Of a stretch of DNA of 64,000 bases, positions 1 to 8,326 are shown in pieces; the stretch's first letter is position 1, and each line of letters starts with the position of its first letter. The stretch comes from Shinella curvata (GTDB taxonomy: Bacteria > Pseudomonadota > Alphaproteobacteria > Rhizobiales > Rhizobiaceae). The notes under the pieces were generated by a model. The model was not told the DNA's origin. It made no database searches and worked only from the letters and a program-made list of their open reading frames with translations. A program made the translations under genes and the position numbers. The stretch spans positions 1,014,053 through 1,078,052 of the forward strand of contig NZ_JALJCJ010000001.1 of the NCBI RefSeq assembly GCF_022899935.1, given 5' to 3'.

Positions 1-79
1 ACGCCCCCATGGGAACAGTTGAATCAGCGACCGGGCGGGAAGCGAGCGCTCCCCGCCTCACAGACATATGGGGGATAGA

Positions 80-976
80 ATGGCGCTCGACTGGGACAAG
101 CTGCGGATTTTTCATGCCGCGGCCGAGGCCGGCTCCTTCACGCATGCGGCCGACAAGCTGCACCTGTCGCAATCGGCCATCAGCCGCCAGGTGAGCGCGC
201 TCGAGCAAGATGTCGGCATCAAGCTCTTCCACCGCCATGCCCGCGGCCTGATCCTGACCGAACAGGGCGAAATCCTCTATCGCACAGCCCACGACGTGCT
301 GATGAAGCTCGAAAGCGTGCGGGTACAGCTGACGGAAAACACCGAAAAGCCGAGCGGCAAGCTGCGCATCACCACCACGGTCGGTCTCGGCCAGGGTTGG
401 CTGACCGACAAGGTGCAGGAGTTTCTGGCGCTTTACCCGGATATGCAGGTGCAGCTCATCCTCGACAACGAGGAGCTCGACGTGAACATGCGCCATGCGG
501 ACTGCGCCATCCGTCTGCGCGAACCGCAGCAATCGGATCTCATCCAGCGCCGGCTGTTCACCGTGCACATGCACATCTATGCGGCCCCCTCCTATATCAA
601 CCGCTACGGCGAGCCGCAGTCGATCGACGATCTCGACAATCACAAGATCATCACCTTCGGCGAGCCGGCTCCGAACTATCTGCTGGATGTGAACTGGCTG
701 GAGATTGCCGGACGCGATTCCGACAATCCGCGCCCCTCGGTCCTGCAAATCAACAGCCAGACCTCGATCAAGCGCGCGGCCCTGCTCGGCATCGGTATCG
801 CGATGCTGCCGGACTATATTGTCGGTCGCGATCCGGGACTTATCCAGCTGCCTGTCAGCGCCGACATCCCGTCGTTCGATACCTATTTCTGCTATCCGAG
901 CGAGATGAAAAACTCCGCGAAACTGAAGGTTTTCAGAGACTTCATCGTGGCCAAGGCGCGCAACTGGAACTTCTGA
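80..976 (+). CDS. lsrB: LysR-type regulator LsrB/VtlR
   Basis: Cytoplasmic LysR-family transcription factor of the LsrB (Sinorhizobium) / VtlR (Brucella, Agrobacterium) group, which controls redox and envelope functions and activates AbcR sRNA genes. The winged helix-turn-helix covers about residues 1-62 (AADKLHLSQSAISRQV) and the effector-binding domain about 90-298. The near full-length likeness to LsrB is recognised from memory. I chose the ATG at 80 because GGGGGAT lies just upstream; an in-frame ATG at 68 would add MGDR and has no ribosome site. Only two cysteines are present (HADCAIRL and TYFCYPSE). The downstream tandem sRNA genes and ArsR gene match the Sinorhizobium gene order and support the call. 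Confidence 0.93.
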   Translation: MALDWDKLRIFHAAAEAGSFTHAADKLHLSQSAISRQVSALEQDVGIKLFHRHARGLILTEQGEILYRTAHDVLMKLESVRVQLTENTEKPSGKLRITTTVGLGQGWLTDKVQEFLALYPDMQVQLILDNEELDVNMRHADCAIRLREPQQSDLIQRRLFTVHMHIYAAPSYINRYGEPQSIDDLDNHKIITFGEPAPNYLLDVNWLEIAGRDSDNPRPSVLQINSQTSIKRAALLGIGIAMLPDYIVGRDPGLIQLPVSADIPSFDTYFCYPSEMKNSAKLKVFRDFIVAKARNWNF

Positions 977-1005
977 GACAGGCATTTCGGAAGGCCTGCG
1001 CCTTA

Positions 1006-1022
1006 TGCATGGCTGGCATGCA
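1006..1022. promoter_or_regulatory. Candidate LsrB/VtlR binding site
   Basis: Perfect inverted repeat TGCAT-N7-ATGCA, fitting the T-N11-A pattern of LysR-type sites. It is centred about 53 bp before the predicted start of the first sRNA, where a LysR activator normally binds. No equivalent lies before the second sRNA. Assignment to LsrB is inference from position and from the known VtlR-AbcR link. Confidence 0.5.
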
Positions 1023-1032
1023 CATTAAAAGA

Positions 1033-1061
1033 TTGATGTATGCCCAAAAAACCATCATATC
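1033..1061 (+). promoter_or_regulatory. Promoter of first AbcR-like sRNA
   Basis: TTGATG at 1033-1038 and CATATC at 1056-1061, 17 bp apart, resemble a sigma-70 promoter. The start would fall near 1067, exactly where the 5' stem of the RNA begins. The second sRNA has the same arrangement. Confidence 0.55.
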
Positions 1062-1066
1062 GCCCG

Positions 1067-1188
1067 CAGCTGATGCATTTCGGTGGCTTTTTCCTCCCAG
1101 TGCCACCGCACCAGCTGTTCCCCTCTGGAGGTTTTATTACCTTCAAAACTATAAAGGGCCCAAGTTGATCTTGCGGCCCTCTTTTTTT
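1067..1188 (+). ncRNA. abcR: AbcR-type trans-acting sRNA, copy 1
   Basis: Predicted small RNA of about 122 nt of the alphaproteobacterial AbcR (alpha-r15) family, Hfq-dependent RNAs that silence ABC-transporter and other mRNAs by pairing near the ribosome site. A long 5' hairpin forms from CAGCTG (1067-1072 with 1112-1117) and CGGTGGC (1081-1087) with GCCACCG (1102-1108), presenting a CCUCCCAG anti-Shine-Dalgarno loop. A second conserved block, GCTGTTCCCCTCTGGAGGTT (1114-1133), follows, then a GC hairpin and seven Ts. The blocks recur in copy 2 about 213 bp downstream. Location between lsrB and an ArsR gene matches the S. meliloti abcR locus as I recall it. Which copy corresponds to AbcR1 or AbcR2 cannot be told here. 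Confidence 0.85.
1155..1188 (+). terminator. Terminator of sRNA copy 1
   Basis: AGGGCC (1155-1160) pairs with GGCCCT (1175-1180), followed by C and seven Ts. This intrinsic terminator forms the 3' end of the sRNA and the usual Hfq-binding U tail. Confidence 0.85.
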
Positions 1189-1247
1189 GCCTTGGGACAG
1201 GCGAAACAGATTTTCAACCTTGCTACGAAAGTTGGCACGCGCTTCTC

Positions 1248-1276
1248 TTGAAGAAACGCAAGCCCTATCCCATATT
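1248..1276 (+). promoter_or_regulatory. Promoter of second AbcR-like sRNA
   Basis: TTGAAG at 1248-1253 and CATATT at 1271-1276 with a 17-bp spacer. The predicted start near 1282 coincides with the first base of the RNA's 5' stem. Having its own promoter means copy 2 can be transcribed independently of copy 1. Confidence 0.6.
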
Positions 1277-1281
1277 CAGTT

Positions 1282-1399
1282 CAGCCAATGCACATGCGGT
1301 CTTTCTCCTCCCAGTGCCGCGCGTTGGCTGTTCCCCTCTGGAGGTTCTAAAACCTTCAACCTTGCAGGGCCCAAGCTTCGCTTGTGGCCCTCTTTTTTT
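1282..1399 (+). ncRNA. abcR: AbcR-type trans-acting sRNA, copy 2
   Basis: Second tandem AbcR-family sRNA, about 118 nt. CAGCCAA (1282-1288) pairs with TTGGCTG (1324-1330) and GCGG (1296-1299) with CCGC (1317-1320), again leaving a CUCCUCCCAGU loop able to mask Shine-Dalgarno sequences. The block GCTGTTCCCCTCTGGAGGTT (1327-1346) is identical to copy 1, while the stems differ by compensating changes, which is good evidence that RNA structure is conserved. It ends in a GC hairpin and a run of seven Ts. Likely partly redundant with copy 1 but with its own promoter and no LysR dyad. Confidence 0.86.
1366..1399 (+). terminator. Terminator of sRNA copy 2
   Basis: AGGGCC and GGCCCT arms around a CAAGCTTCGCTTGT loop, followed by C and seven Ts. 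Same design as the copy 1 terminator. Confidence 0.85.
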
Positions 1400-1438
1400 G
1401 CCGATTTTTCTTTGCAAGATTTTTCGGCGCGCCTCTTG

Positions 1439-1500
1439 TATCGGCATAGCACGAACCCAATATCGGCATTATCCGATATACACATCGCCGAGCGCCGATA
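1439..1500. promoter_or_regulatory. ArsR operator array
   Basis: Four half-sites arranged with mirror symmetry: TATCGG at 1439 and 1461, CCGATA at 1473 and 1495. The central pair forms a perfect dyad ATATCGG-N6-CCGATAT (1460-1479). The outer half-sites lie exactly 22 bp, about two helical turns, from the inner ones. The array ends three bases before the arsR start codon, so it very probably mediates autorepression. Confidence 0.7.
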
Positions 1501-1503
1501 GAC

Positions 1504-1809
1504 ATGACCGAACCCGACACCGACGAAATCCTCAAGGCGCTCGCCCATCCGAAGCGACTGGAGATTCTGACCTGGCTGAAGGAACCGCAGGTCCATTTCG
1601 CCGGGCAGGAACATCCTCTCGAATTCGGCGTTTGCGCCGGACAGATCGAAAAGCGTTGCGACCTTTCGCAGTCCACCGTCTCCGCCCATCTCGCCACTTT
1701 GCAGCGTGCCGGCCTCGTGACGACGCGCAAGGTCGGCCAATGGGTGTTCTTCAAACGCGACGAAGACAAGATCGCGGCCTTTCTCCACCACATCAACAGC
1801 GCCTTGTAA
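1504..1809 (+). CDS. ArsR-family repressor
   Basis: Small winged-helix repressor (101 aa), DNA-binding and cytoplasmic. The recognition region is about residues 47-72 (QIEKRCDLSQSTVSAHL). Two cysteines, Cys44 and Cys52, flank the start of the helix-turn-helix, but the classical metal-binding ELCVCD motif is absent, so the signal may be an electrophile or oxidant rather than a metal. It sits 35 bp before an old-yellow-enzyme gene on the same strand and behind a symmetric operator, so the pair looks like an autoregulated unit. The inducing signal is inference. Confidence 0.88.
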   Translation: MTEPDTDEILKALAHPKRLEILTWLKEPQVHFAGQEHPLEFGVCAGQIEKRCDLSQSTVSAHLATLQRAGLVTTRKVGQWVFFKRDEDKIAAFLHHINSAL

Positions 1810-1844
1810 GCGCTCAACTCTCCCAGCCAGAAGAAGGACTTCCC

Positions 1845-2966
1845 ATGACCTCGCTCTTCGACCCCATCAAGATCGGCGATATCCAGCTTGCCAACCGCAT
1901 CGTCATGGCACCGCTGACGCGCAACCGTTCGCCGGGCGCCGTGCCGAACACGCTGAACGCCGCCTATTACGAACAGCGCGCCTCCGCCGGCCTGCTGATC
2001 ACGGAAGCCACCGCCATCTCCCACCAGGGCCAGGGCTATGCCGACGTGCCGGGCCTCTACAAGCCGGAAGCGCTCGAAGGCTGGAAGCAGGTGACGGATG
2101 CCGTGCACAAGGCCGGCGGCAAGATCGTCGTGCAGATGTGGCATGTCGGCCGCATCTCGCATGACACGCTGCAGCCCGACGGCGGCAAGCCGGTCGCCCC
2201 CTCGGCGATCCGCGCCAAGTCCAAGACCTACCTGATCAATGCCGACGGCACCGGAAGCTTCGCCGAAACCTCCGAGCCGCGCGCGCTTGAGAAGGACGAG
2301 TTTCCCGGAATCATCGAGGACTACCGCCGTGCCGCCCGCGCGGCCATCGATGCCGGCTTCGATGGCGTCGAGATCCACGCCGCCAACGGCTACCTGATCG
2401 ACCAGTTCCTTCGCTCGGGCAGCAACCAGCGTACCGACGAATACGGTGGCTCGATCGAAAACCGCGCCCGTCTGCTCTTCCAGGTCGCGGATGCCATCAC
2501 CACGGAGATCGGCGCAGGCCGCACGGCGATCCGCATCTCCCCGGTCACACCGGCCAACGATGCCTTCGATCCGAACCCGCAGCCGCTCTTCACCCACGTG
2601 GTCGAAGGTCTCGCGAAGTATGACCTCGCCTATGTGCACATCATCGAAGGCGCCACCGGCGGTTCGCGCGAGCACCAGCAGGGCGACACGCCCTTCGACT
2701 ATGCGGCGCTCCGCGCAGCCTACAAGGCCGCCGGCGGCAAGGCGGCCTGGATGGTCAACAACGGCTACAACCGGGAACTGGCCATCGACGCCGTGGAAGA
2801 CGGCAAGGCCGACCTCGTCGCCTTCGGCAAGCTCTTCATCGCCAACCCCGATCTCGTCGAGCGGCTGAAGAACGACACCGTTCTCAACGCCCCCGATCAG
2901 GCCACCTTCTACGGCGGCGGCGCCAAGGGCTACACGGACTACCCGGTGCTGGAAAACGTCGCCTGA
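1845..2966 (+). CDS. Old yellow enzyme / alkene reductase
   Basis: FMN-dependent NAD(P)H oxidoreductase of the NemA/OYE family (373 aa), reducing the C=C bond of alpha,beta-unsaturated carbonyls, maleimides or nitrate esters. The TIM barrel runs the whole length. Visible motifs are IVMAPLTRNRS near the N terminus, the substrate-binding HAANGYLIDQFLR (His, Asn, Tyr) and FGKLFIANPDL near the C terminus. ATG at 1845 follows AAGAAGGA. Longer upstream readings of this frame overlap arsR and the sRNAs and are not real. Placement behind an ArsR repressor suggests induction by reactive electrophiles. Confidence 0.93.
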   Translation: MTSLFDPIKIGDIQLANRIVMAPLTRNRSPGAVPNTLNAAYYEQRASAGLLITEATAISHQGQGYADVPGLYKPEALEGWKQVTDAVHKAGGKIVVQMWHVGRISHDTLQPDGGKPVAPSAIRAKSKTYLINADGTGSFAETSEPRALEKDEFPGIIEDYRRAARAAIDAGFDGVEIHAANGYLIDQFLRSGSNQRTDEYGGSIENRARLLFQVADAITTEIGAGRTAIRISPVTPANDAFDPNPQPLFTHVVEGLAKYDLAYVHIIEGATGGSREHQQGDTPFDYAALRAAYKAAGGKAAWMVNNGYNRELAIDAVEDGKADLVAFGKLFIANPDLVERLKNDTVLNAPDQATFYGGGAKGYTDYPVLENVA

Positions 2967-3050
2967 CGCTTTGGGCCTTCGCGGTGGCCGTAGCCCCTTC
3001 TGACAGGCTCGCCTCACGGGGGCCGATGGAAAGGCGCATGCACCACCGGA

Positions 3051-3087
3051 CGCCCGCGGAATCCTGCTCCGCGGGCGTTTTCTTTTT
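3051..3087 (+). terminator. Terminator after alkene reductase
   Basis: CGCCCGCGGA (3051-3060) pairs with TCCGCGGGCG (3068-3077), followed by TTTTCTTTTT. Separates the arsR-reductase unit from the antiporter gene. Confidence 0.85.
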
Positions 3088-3136
3088 GCTTGCCTCGTCT
3101 AAATCTAGAAGGAGATAGTCGAGGAGCCCGCCGCCC

Positions 3137-4231
3137 ATGCTCTCAAGCGCCCTGAAGGAACGTTTCCTGTTCGTCGGCCTCGCCGCCGCCATCTTCGCCT
3201 ACGCGACGGAGCACAGCCTGCTGGAGATGGGGCGCCTTCCGGTGCTGATCGCCGCTTTCGCGCTGGTCGTGGCCATCATCCTCGTTTCGACGCGCATTGC
3301 CCATCATGCGGAAATCCTCGCCTCGAAGGTCGGCGATCCCTATGGCACGATGATCCTGACGCTCTCGGCAGTGCTGGTAGAAGTCGTGGTGCTCGCGATC
3401 ATGATGCAGGGCGAGAGTTCGCCGACCCTGGTGCGCGACACGATCTATGCCGCCGTCATGCTCGACATCAACGGCATCCTCGGCCTCGCAGCGCTTCTCG
3501 GCGGCATTCGCCACGGAGAGCAGCCCTACAACGACGATTCGGGGAAGACCTATGGCGTGATGATCCTGACCGCCATGGGCATCTCCATGGTCGTGCCTGA
3601 ATTCGTGCCGCGCGAGAGCTGGCACGTCTATTCCGCCTTCACCATCGGCGCGATGATCGCGCTCTACGGCGTCTTCCTTCGCATGCAGGTCGGCGCACAC
3701 TCCTACTTCTTCAGCTATGCCTATCCCCGCGCCGAACGGAAGGAGGGTCTGCCGAGCAAGGCGCCGGACGAAAGCGAGCCCGCCACCTTCTCGATCGTCC
3801 TCATCCTCATCGGCGTGGTGCTGATCGGCGCGCTGGCGGAAGTCATGTCCGTGCTGCTGGGCGCCGGCCTCAAGGGGACGGGCGCACCGCCGGCGCTGAT
3901 GGCCGTCATCGTCGCCGCCATCTCCGCCGCGCCGGAAATCCTCACAGCCCTGCGGGCGGCCCTTGCCAACCGCATGCAGTCCGTCGTCAACATCGCCATG
4001 GGCGCATCACTGTCGACGGTCATCCTCACGGTTCCCGTCATGGAGGCGATCGCGCTCTATACCGGCCAGCCCTTCGTCATGGCCATGTCGCCGACCCAGA
4101 CGGTGATGGTCGCCATCACCCTGATCGCCGCCGCCATCAACCTCAACGACGGCGAGACCAACGCCATCGAAGGGATGACGCATTTCATCCTTTTCGCGAC
4201 CTTCATCATGCTGACGATAATCGGGCTCTAA
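3137..4231 (+). CDS. Calcium/proton antiporter, ChaA-like
   Basis: Inner-membrane cation/proton antiporter of the CaCA superfamily (364 aa), about 10-11 membrane segments in two homologous halves. The alpha repeats are visible: GDPYGTMILTLSAVLVEVV near residue 75 and ALAEVMSVLLGAGL plus AISAAPEILTALRAAL in the second half, with the acidic residues expected for Ca2+ or Na+ transport. It probably exports Ca2+ (or Na+/K+ at alkaline pH, as E. coli ChaA does). The ATG at 3137 is preceded only by a weak ribosome site (GAGGAGCCC). Monocistronic; it converges on aatA. Confidence 0.88.
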   Translation: MLSSALKERFLFVGLAAAIFAYATEHSLLEMGRLPVLIAAFALVVAIILVSTRIAHHAEILASKVGDPYGTMILTLSAVLVEVVVLAIMMQGESSPTLVRDTIYAAVMLDINGILGLAALLGGIRHGEQPYNDDSGKTYGVMILTAMGISMVVPEFVPRESWHVYSAFTIGAMIALYGVFLRMQVGAHSYFFSYAYPRAERKEGLPSKAPDESEPATFSIVLILIGVVLIGALAEVMSVLLGAGLKGTGAPPALMAVIVAAISAAPEILTALRAALANRMQSVVNIAMGASLSTVILTVPVMEAIALYTGQPFVMAMSPTQTVMVAITLIAAAINLNDGETNAIEGMTHFILFATFIMLTIIGL

Positions 4232-4232
4232 C

Positions 4233-4258
4233 AAAAAACCCGCCGTTTCCGGCGGGTT
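4233..4258 (-). terminator. Terminator of aatA
   Basis: AACCCGCCG (4237-4245) and CGGCGGGTT (4250-4258) form the stem; on the minus strand it is followed by six Us. On the plus strand it may also end the antiporter transcript. Confidence 0.85.
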
Positions 4259-4281
4259 CGTTATGTTGCTTGTCAGGCCGC

Positions 4282-5794
<1,513 letters not shown>

Positions 5795-6706
5795 ATGGTG
5801 CGCTGCATGAGCATCTTTTCCAATCTCGTCCGGCAGCCGGACGGCGCCTTCAGTGCTCTTTACGGGCCCTATCTTCTGCAATCGGCGCTTCAACCGATCT
5901 TCGCCGAATGGCCGGACGGGCGTTTACAGATCGCCGTGCTGAAGGGTCTCGTGCGCGCCAGCACCAATGGCGTGCCGTGCTCGCCGACCGACTTCTTCCA
6001 ATATGTACCGGAAGGCGAGCGTGCGGCGGTGGACGGCCTTTGCCGCAGCCTGCATATCCTGAACGCCGGCACGCTCGGTCGTCGCGATGTTGCCCTCATC
6101 GTCAATTTCAACGGCGGGCTCTACATGACGCCCCAGGCGATCCGTCAGGAGGTCGAACGTCTGCGGCTTTCGGCGCACGAGGCCGGAATGGCACCGGCAC
6201 GCATCGCCTGCGAGATCCGCGAACATCCCGAAGACGACCCCGACGTGCTCGCCCATTTCGCCTCGCGGCTGCATGAAGGCGGCTTTTCCATCGCCATCGA
6301 CGACTATACCGGCGAGGACCACGACCTCGCACGGCTCCAGAGCCTCCAGCCTCAGTTCGTAACCTTCGATACGGCCTGGCTGCAGGATTTTTCCGAAAAT
6401 TCCGCAGGCCTCGCACTGCTACGGGTTCTCATCGGCCAGTTCGCCCGCAAGAACATCCGTGCCATCGTCACCGGAATAGAAGAGCCCGAGATGGTCGCCC
6501 GCTGCCGTGACATGGGGGGGCCGTTGATGCAGGGCTATCTGCTCGCTCGTCCGGAAATCGCCCCGACGAGCTTCAACCTCGCCTTCCCCGAGCTTGAGGA
6601 CGAACCGCAACAGATTGTCGGCGAAGACCCTTTTGCAAGCCATCCGTCAATGCCAGAACCACGCGCCCTGCGGCCCGTCCGGCAGTTCGGCAAAAGGGGC
6701 GCCTAA
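5795..6706 (+). CDS. Degenerate EAL-domain protein
   Basis: Single EAL-type domain (about residues 28-262 of 303) without membrane segments. The fold landmarks are present: QPIF, VNFNGGLYMTP, EIREHPED, IAIDDYTGE and MQGYLLARP. Catalytic ones are missing: EAL reads KGL (residues 50-52), the (V/L)KID lysine reads FVTFD, and the loop AEGVE reads VTGIE. It should therefore not hydrolyse c-di-GMP; it may bind the nucleotide or a protein partner. The C-terminal 40 residues are polar and probably disordered. ATG at 5795 or 5810 is possible; neither has a strong ribosome site. Single gene, divergent from aatA. Confidence 0.85.
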   Translation: MVRCMSIFSNLVRQPDGAFSALYGPYLLQSALQPIFAEWPDGRLQIAVLKGLVRASTNGVPCSPTDFFQYVPEGERAAVDGLCRSLHILNAGTLGRRDVALIVNFNGGLYMTPQAIRQEVERLRLSAHEAGMAPARIACEIREHPEDDPDVLAHFASRLHEGGFSIAIDDYTGEDHDLARLQSLQPQFVTFDTAWLQDFSENSAGLALLRVLIGQFARKNIRAIVTGIEEPEMVARCRDMGGPLMQGYLLARPEIAPTSFNLAFPELEDEPQQIVGEDPFASHPSMPEPRALRPVRQFGKRGA

Positions 6707-6879
6707 AACGGGAAAGCAGGCCGTTCTATTCGCCGCAAGGAGCTGAAAATCCTGCCTTTGCGACCCGCCATCTTTTCGCCACAATAAATGTCGGCCCTTG
6801 CCGCAATTCGGTCCTTGTCACGCCGATTTCGACGGGCCTTTTCAGCACTGCGAAAAGCGAAACAGACTGGGGGACGACG

Positions 6880-7086
6880 ATGTTTCTGGATGATGAGAAG
6901 GCAGGCAGCCACCCGAAGGCGCGGGAATCGCGCGCACTGTTTCTGATCGCCATGACGGCGCTGGTCGCCTGCATTGTCATGGTCGTCGGCCTGATGTCGC
7001 CGCCGCCAGCCGCAATCGGCCTCGATGCCATCACCACGTCGGGCATCCCGGCGGCCGCTTCGCAGCTCGACCCCACGCAAAAGTGA
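6880..7086 (+). CDS. Small single-pass membrane protein
   Basis: Unrecognised protein of 68 residues with a charged N terminus, one hydrophobic segment (about residues 19-42, RALFLIAMTALVACIVMVVG) and a short Ala/Pro-rich tail. A strong ribosome site GGGGGA lies 4 nt before the ATG, which is the main support. Tail orientation is not predictable with confidence. It lies alone between the EAL-like gene and the sugar dehydrogenase gene. Confidence 0.6.
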   Translation: MFLDDEKAGSHPKARESRALFLIAMTALVACIVMVVGLMSPPPAAIGLDAITTSGIPAAASQLDPTQK

Positions 7087-7159
7087 CCCCGCCCGCCGGC
7101 ATCGCCCTTGAAAGCGCCCCGGCTCTAAGCCAGTTATCGGCAAAGGGCAGGAGAATGCG

Positions 7160-8326
7160 ATGCGTTGGCATGGACTGGATTTGAAGAGCATTTTTGCGGG
7201 CACGGTGATCCCCCTCCTCCTCGCAGCTTCCCTCGGCACCGCATACGCCGCCGACCCCGTCGAAATCCCCAGCAAGAAGGTTCCGCTCGTCGTCGAGACG
7301 TTGGCAACCGGTCTCAGGCAGCCCTGGTCCGTCGAGGCCCTGCCCGATGGCGGCTATGTCGTTTCGGAGAAACAGGGTACGCTGCGTCTCGTGAAGGATG
7401 GCAAGGTTTCTGCCCCCATCGCCGGCGTGCCGACCGTCGCGACCGAGGGCCAGGGCGGCTTGCTCGATATCGCACTCGCACCGGATTTTTCCTCCAGCCG
7501 CACACTCTATTTCACGTACAGCGCCCGCGGCGACGGTGGTGTCGGCACCGCCCTGTCCAGGGCACGGCTGTCGAACGATGGCACGCGGCTCGAAGACGAA
7601 ACCCGTCTCTTCCTGATGAACCGCCTCACCACCCGCGGCCAGCACTTCGGCTCGCGCATCGCCGTAGCCAAGGATGGCAGCCTGTTCTTCGGCATCGGTG
7701 ACCGCGGTGAGCAGATGCGCGCGCAGGATCTGCGCGACCACGCCGGCGCCATTCTGCATGTCAATCCGGACGGCACCCCGCACGGCGACAACCCCTTCCT
7801 CGGCACGGCCGATGGCCTGGCGGAAATCTGGTCCAAGGGCCATCGCAACCCACAGGGCCTGACAATCGACCCCAAGGACGGCACGCTGCTTTCCGCCGAG
7901 CACGGCGCACGCGGCGGCGACGAGGTGAACCTGCCGCAGCCCGGCCGCAACTACGGCTGGCCGCGTGTCTCCTATGGCCGGCACTATTCCGGTGCGGAAT
8001 TCGAGCTCGGCTCCGCCGCCGAAGGCTACGAGCCGCCGCTCTATTACTGGGACCCGTCCATCGCACCCGGCGCGATCGCCGTCTATCGCGGTGCGATGTT
8101 CCCGGAATGGGACGGCAACCTCCTGGTGGCGGCGCTGAAGTTCCAGTTGCTCGCCCGGCTGGAACGCGACGAAAGCGGCGCCGTGATCTCGGAAGAACGC
8201 CTGTTCGATGGCCAGTTCGGCCGCATCCGTGACGTCGTCGTCGCCCCTGATGGCGCGCTCCTGCTGCTGACCGACGACGCCGATGGCGCGTTGCTGCGCG
8301 TCTCGCGCGCCGTCGCGACAGAATAG
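7160..8326 (+). CDS. PQQ-type sugar dehydrogenase, exported
   Basis: Periplasmic soluble aldose dehydrogenase-like protein (388 aa) of the GSDH/YliI beta-propeller family. A signal peptide (about residues 1-30, ending GTAYA) precedes the propeller. Family motifs seen are LRQPWSVEALPDG, GQGGLLDIALAPDF, GIGDRGEQMRAQDL, SKGHRNPQGL and GGDEVNLPQPGRNYGWP, which includes the catalytic and PQQ-binding region around the HRNPQG segment. The protein oxidises a sugar with PQQ; the true substrate cannot be read from the sequence, and PQQ synthesis genes are not in this window. ATG at 7160 follows GGCAGGAG. Confidence 0.88.
   Translation: MRWHGLDLKSIFAGTVIPLLLAASLGTAYAADPVEIPSKKVPLVVETLATGLRQPWSVEALPDGGYVVSEKQGTLRLVKDGKVSAPIAGVPTVATEGQGGLLDIALAPDFSSSRTLYFTYSARGDGGVGTALSRARLSNDGTRLEDETRLFLMNRLTTRGQHFGSRIAVAKDGSLFFGIGDRGEQMRAQDLRDHAGAILHVNPDGTPHGDNPFLGTADGLAEIWSKGHRNPQGLTIDPKDGTLLSAEHGARGGDEVNLPQPGRNYGWPRVSYGRHYSGAEFELGSAAEGYEPPLYYWDPSIAPGAIAVYRGAMFPEWDGNLLVAALKFQLLARLERDESGAVISEERLFDGQFGRIRDVVVAPDGALLLLTDDADGALLRVSRAVATE

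Noticed and set aside
1356-3017. 553-codon minus-strand frame over arsR and the alkene reductase
   Set aside because: Antisense of two recognised genes; also crosses the operator and an sRNA gene.
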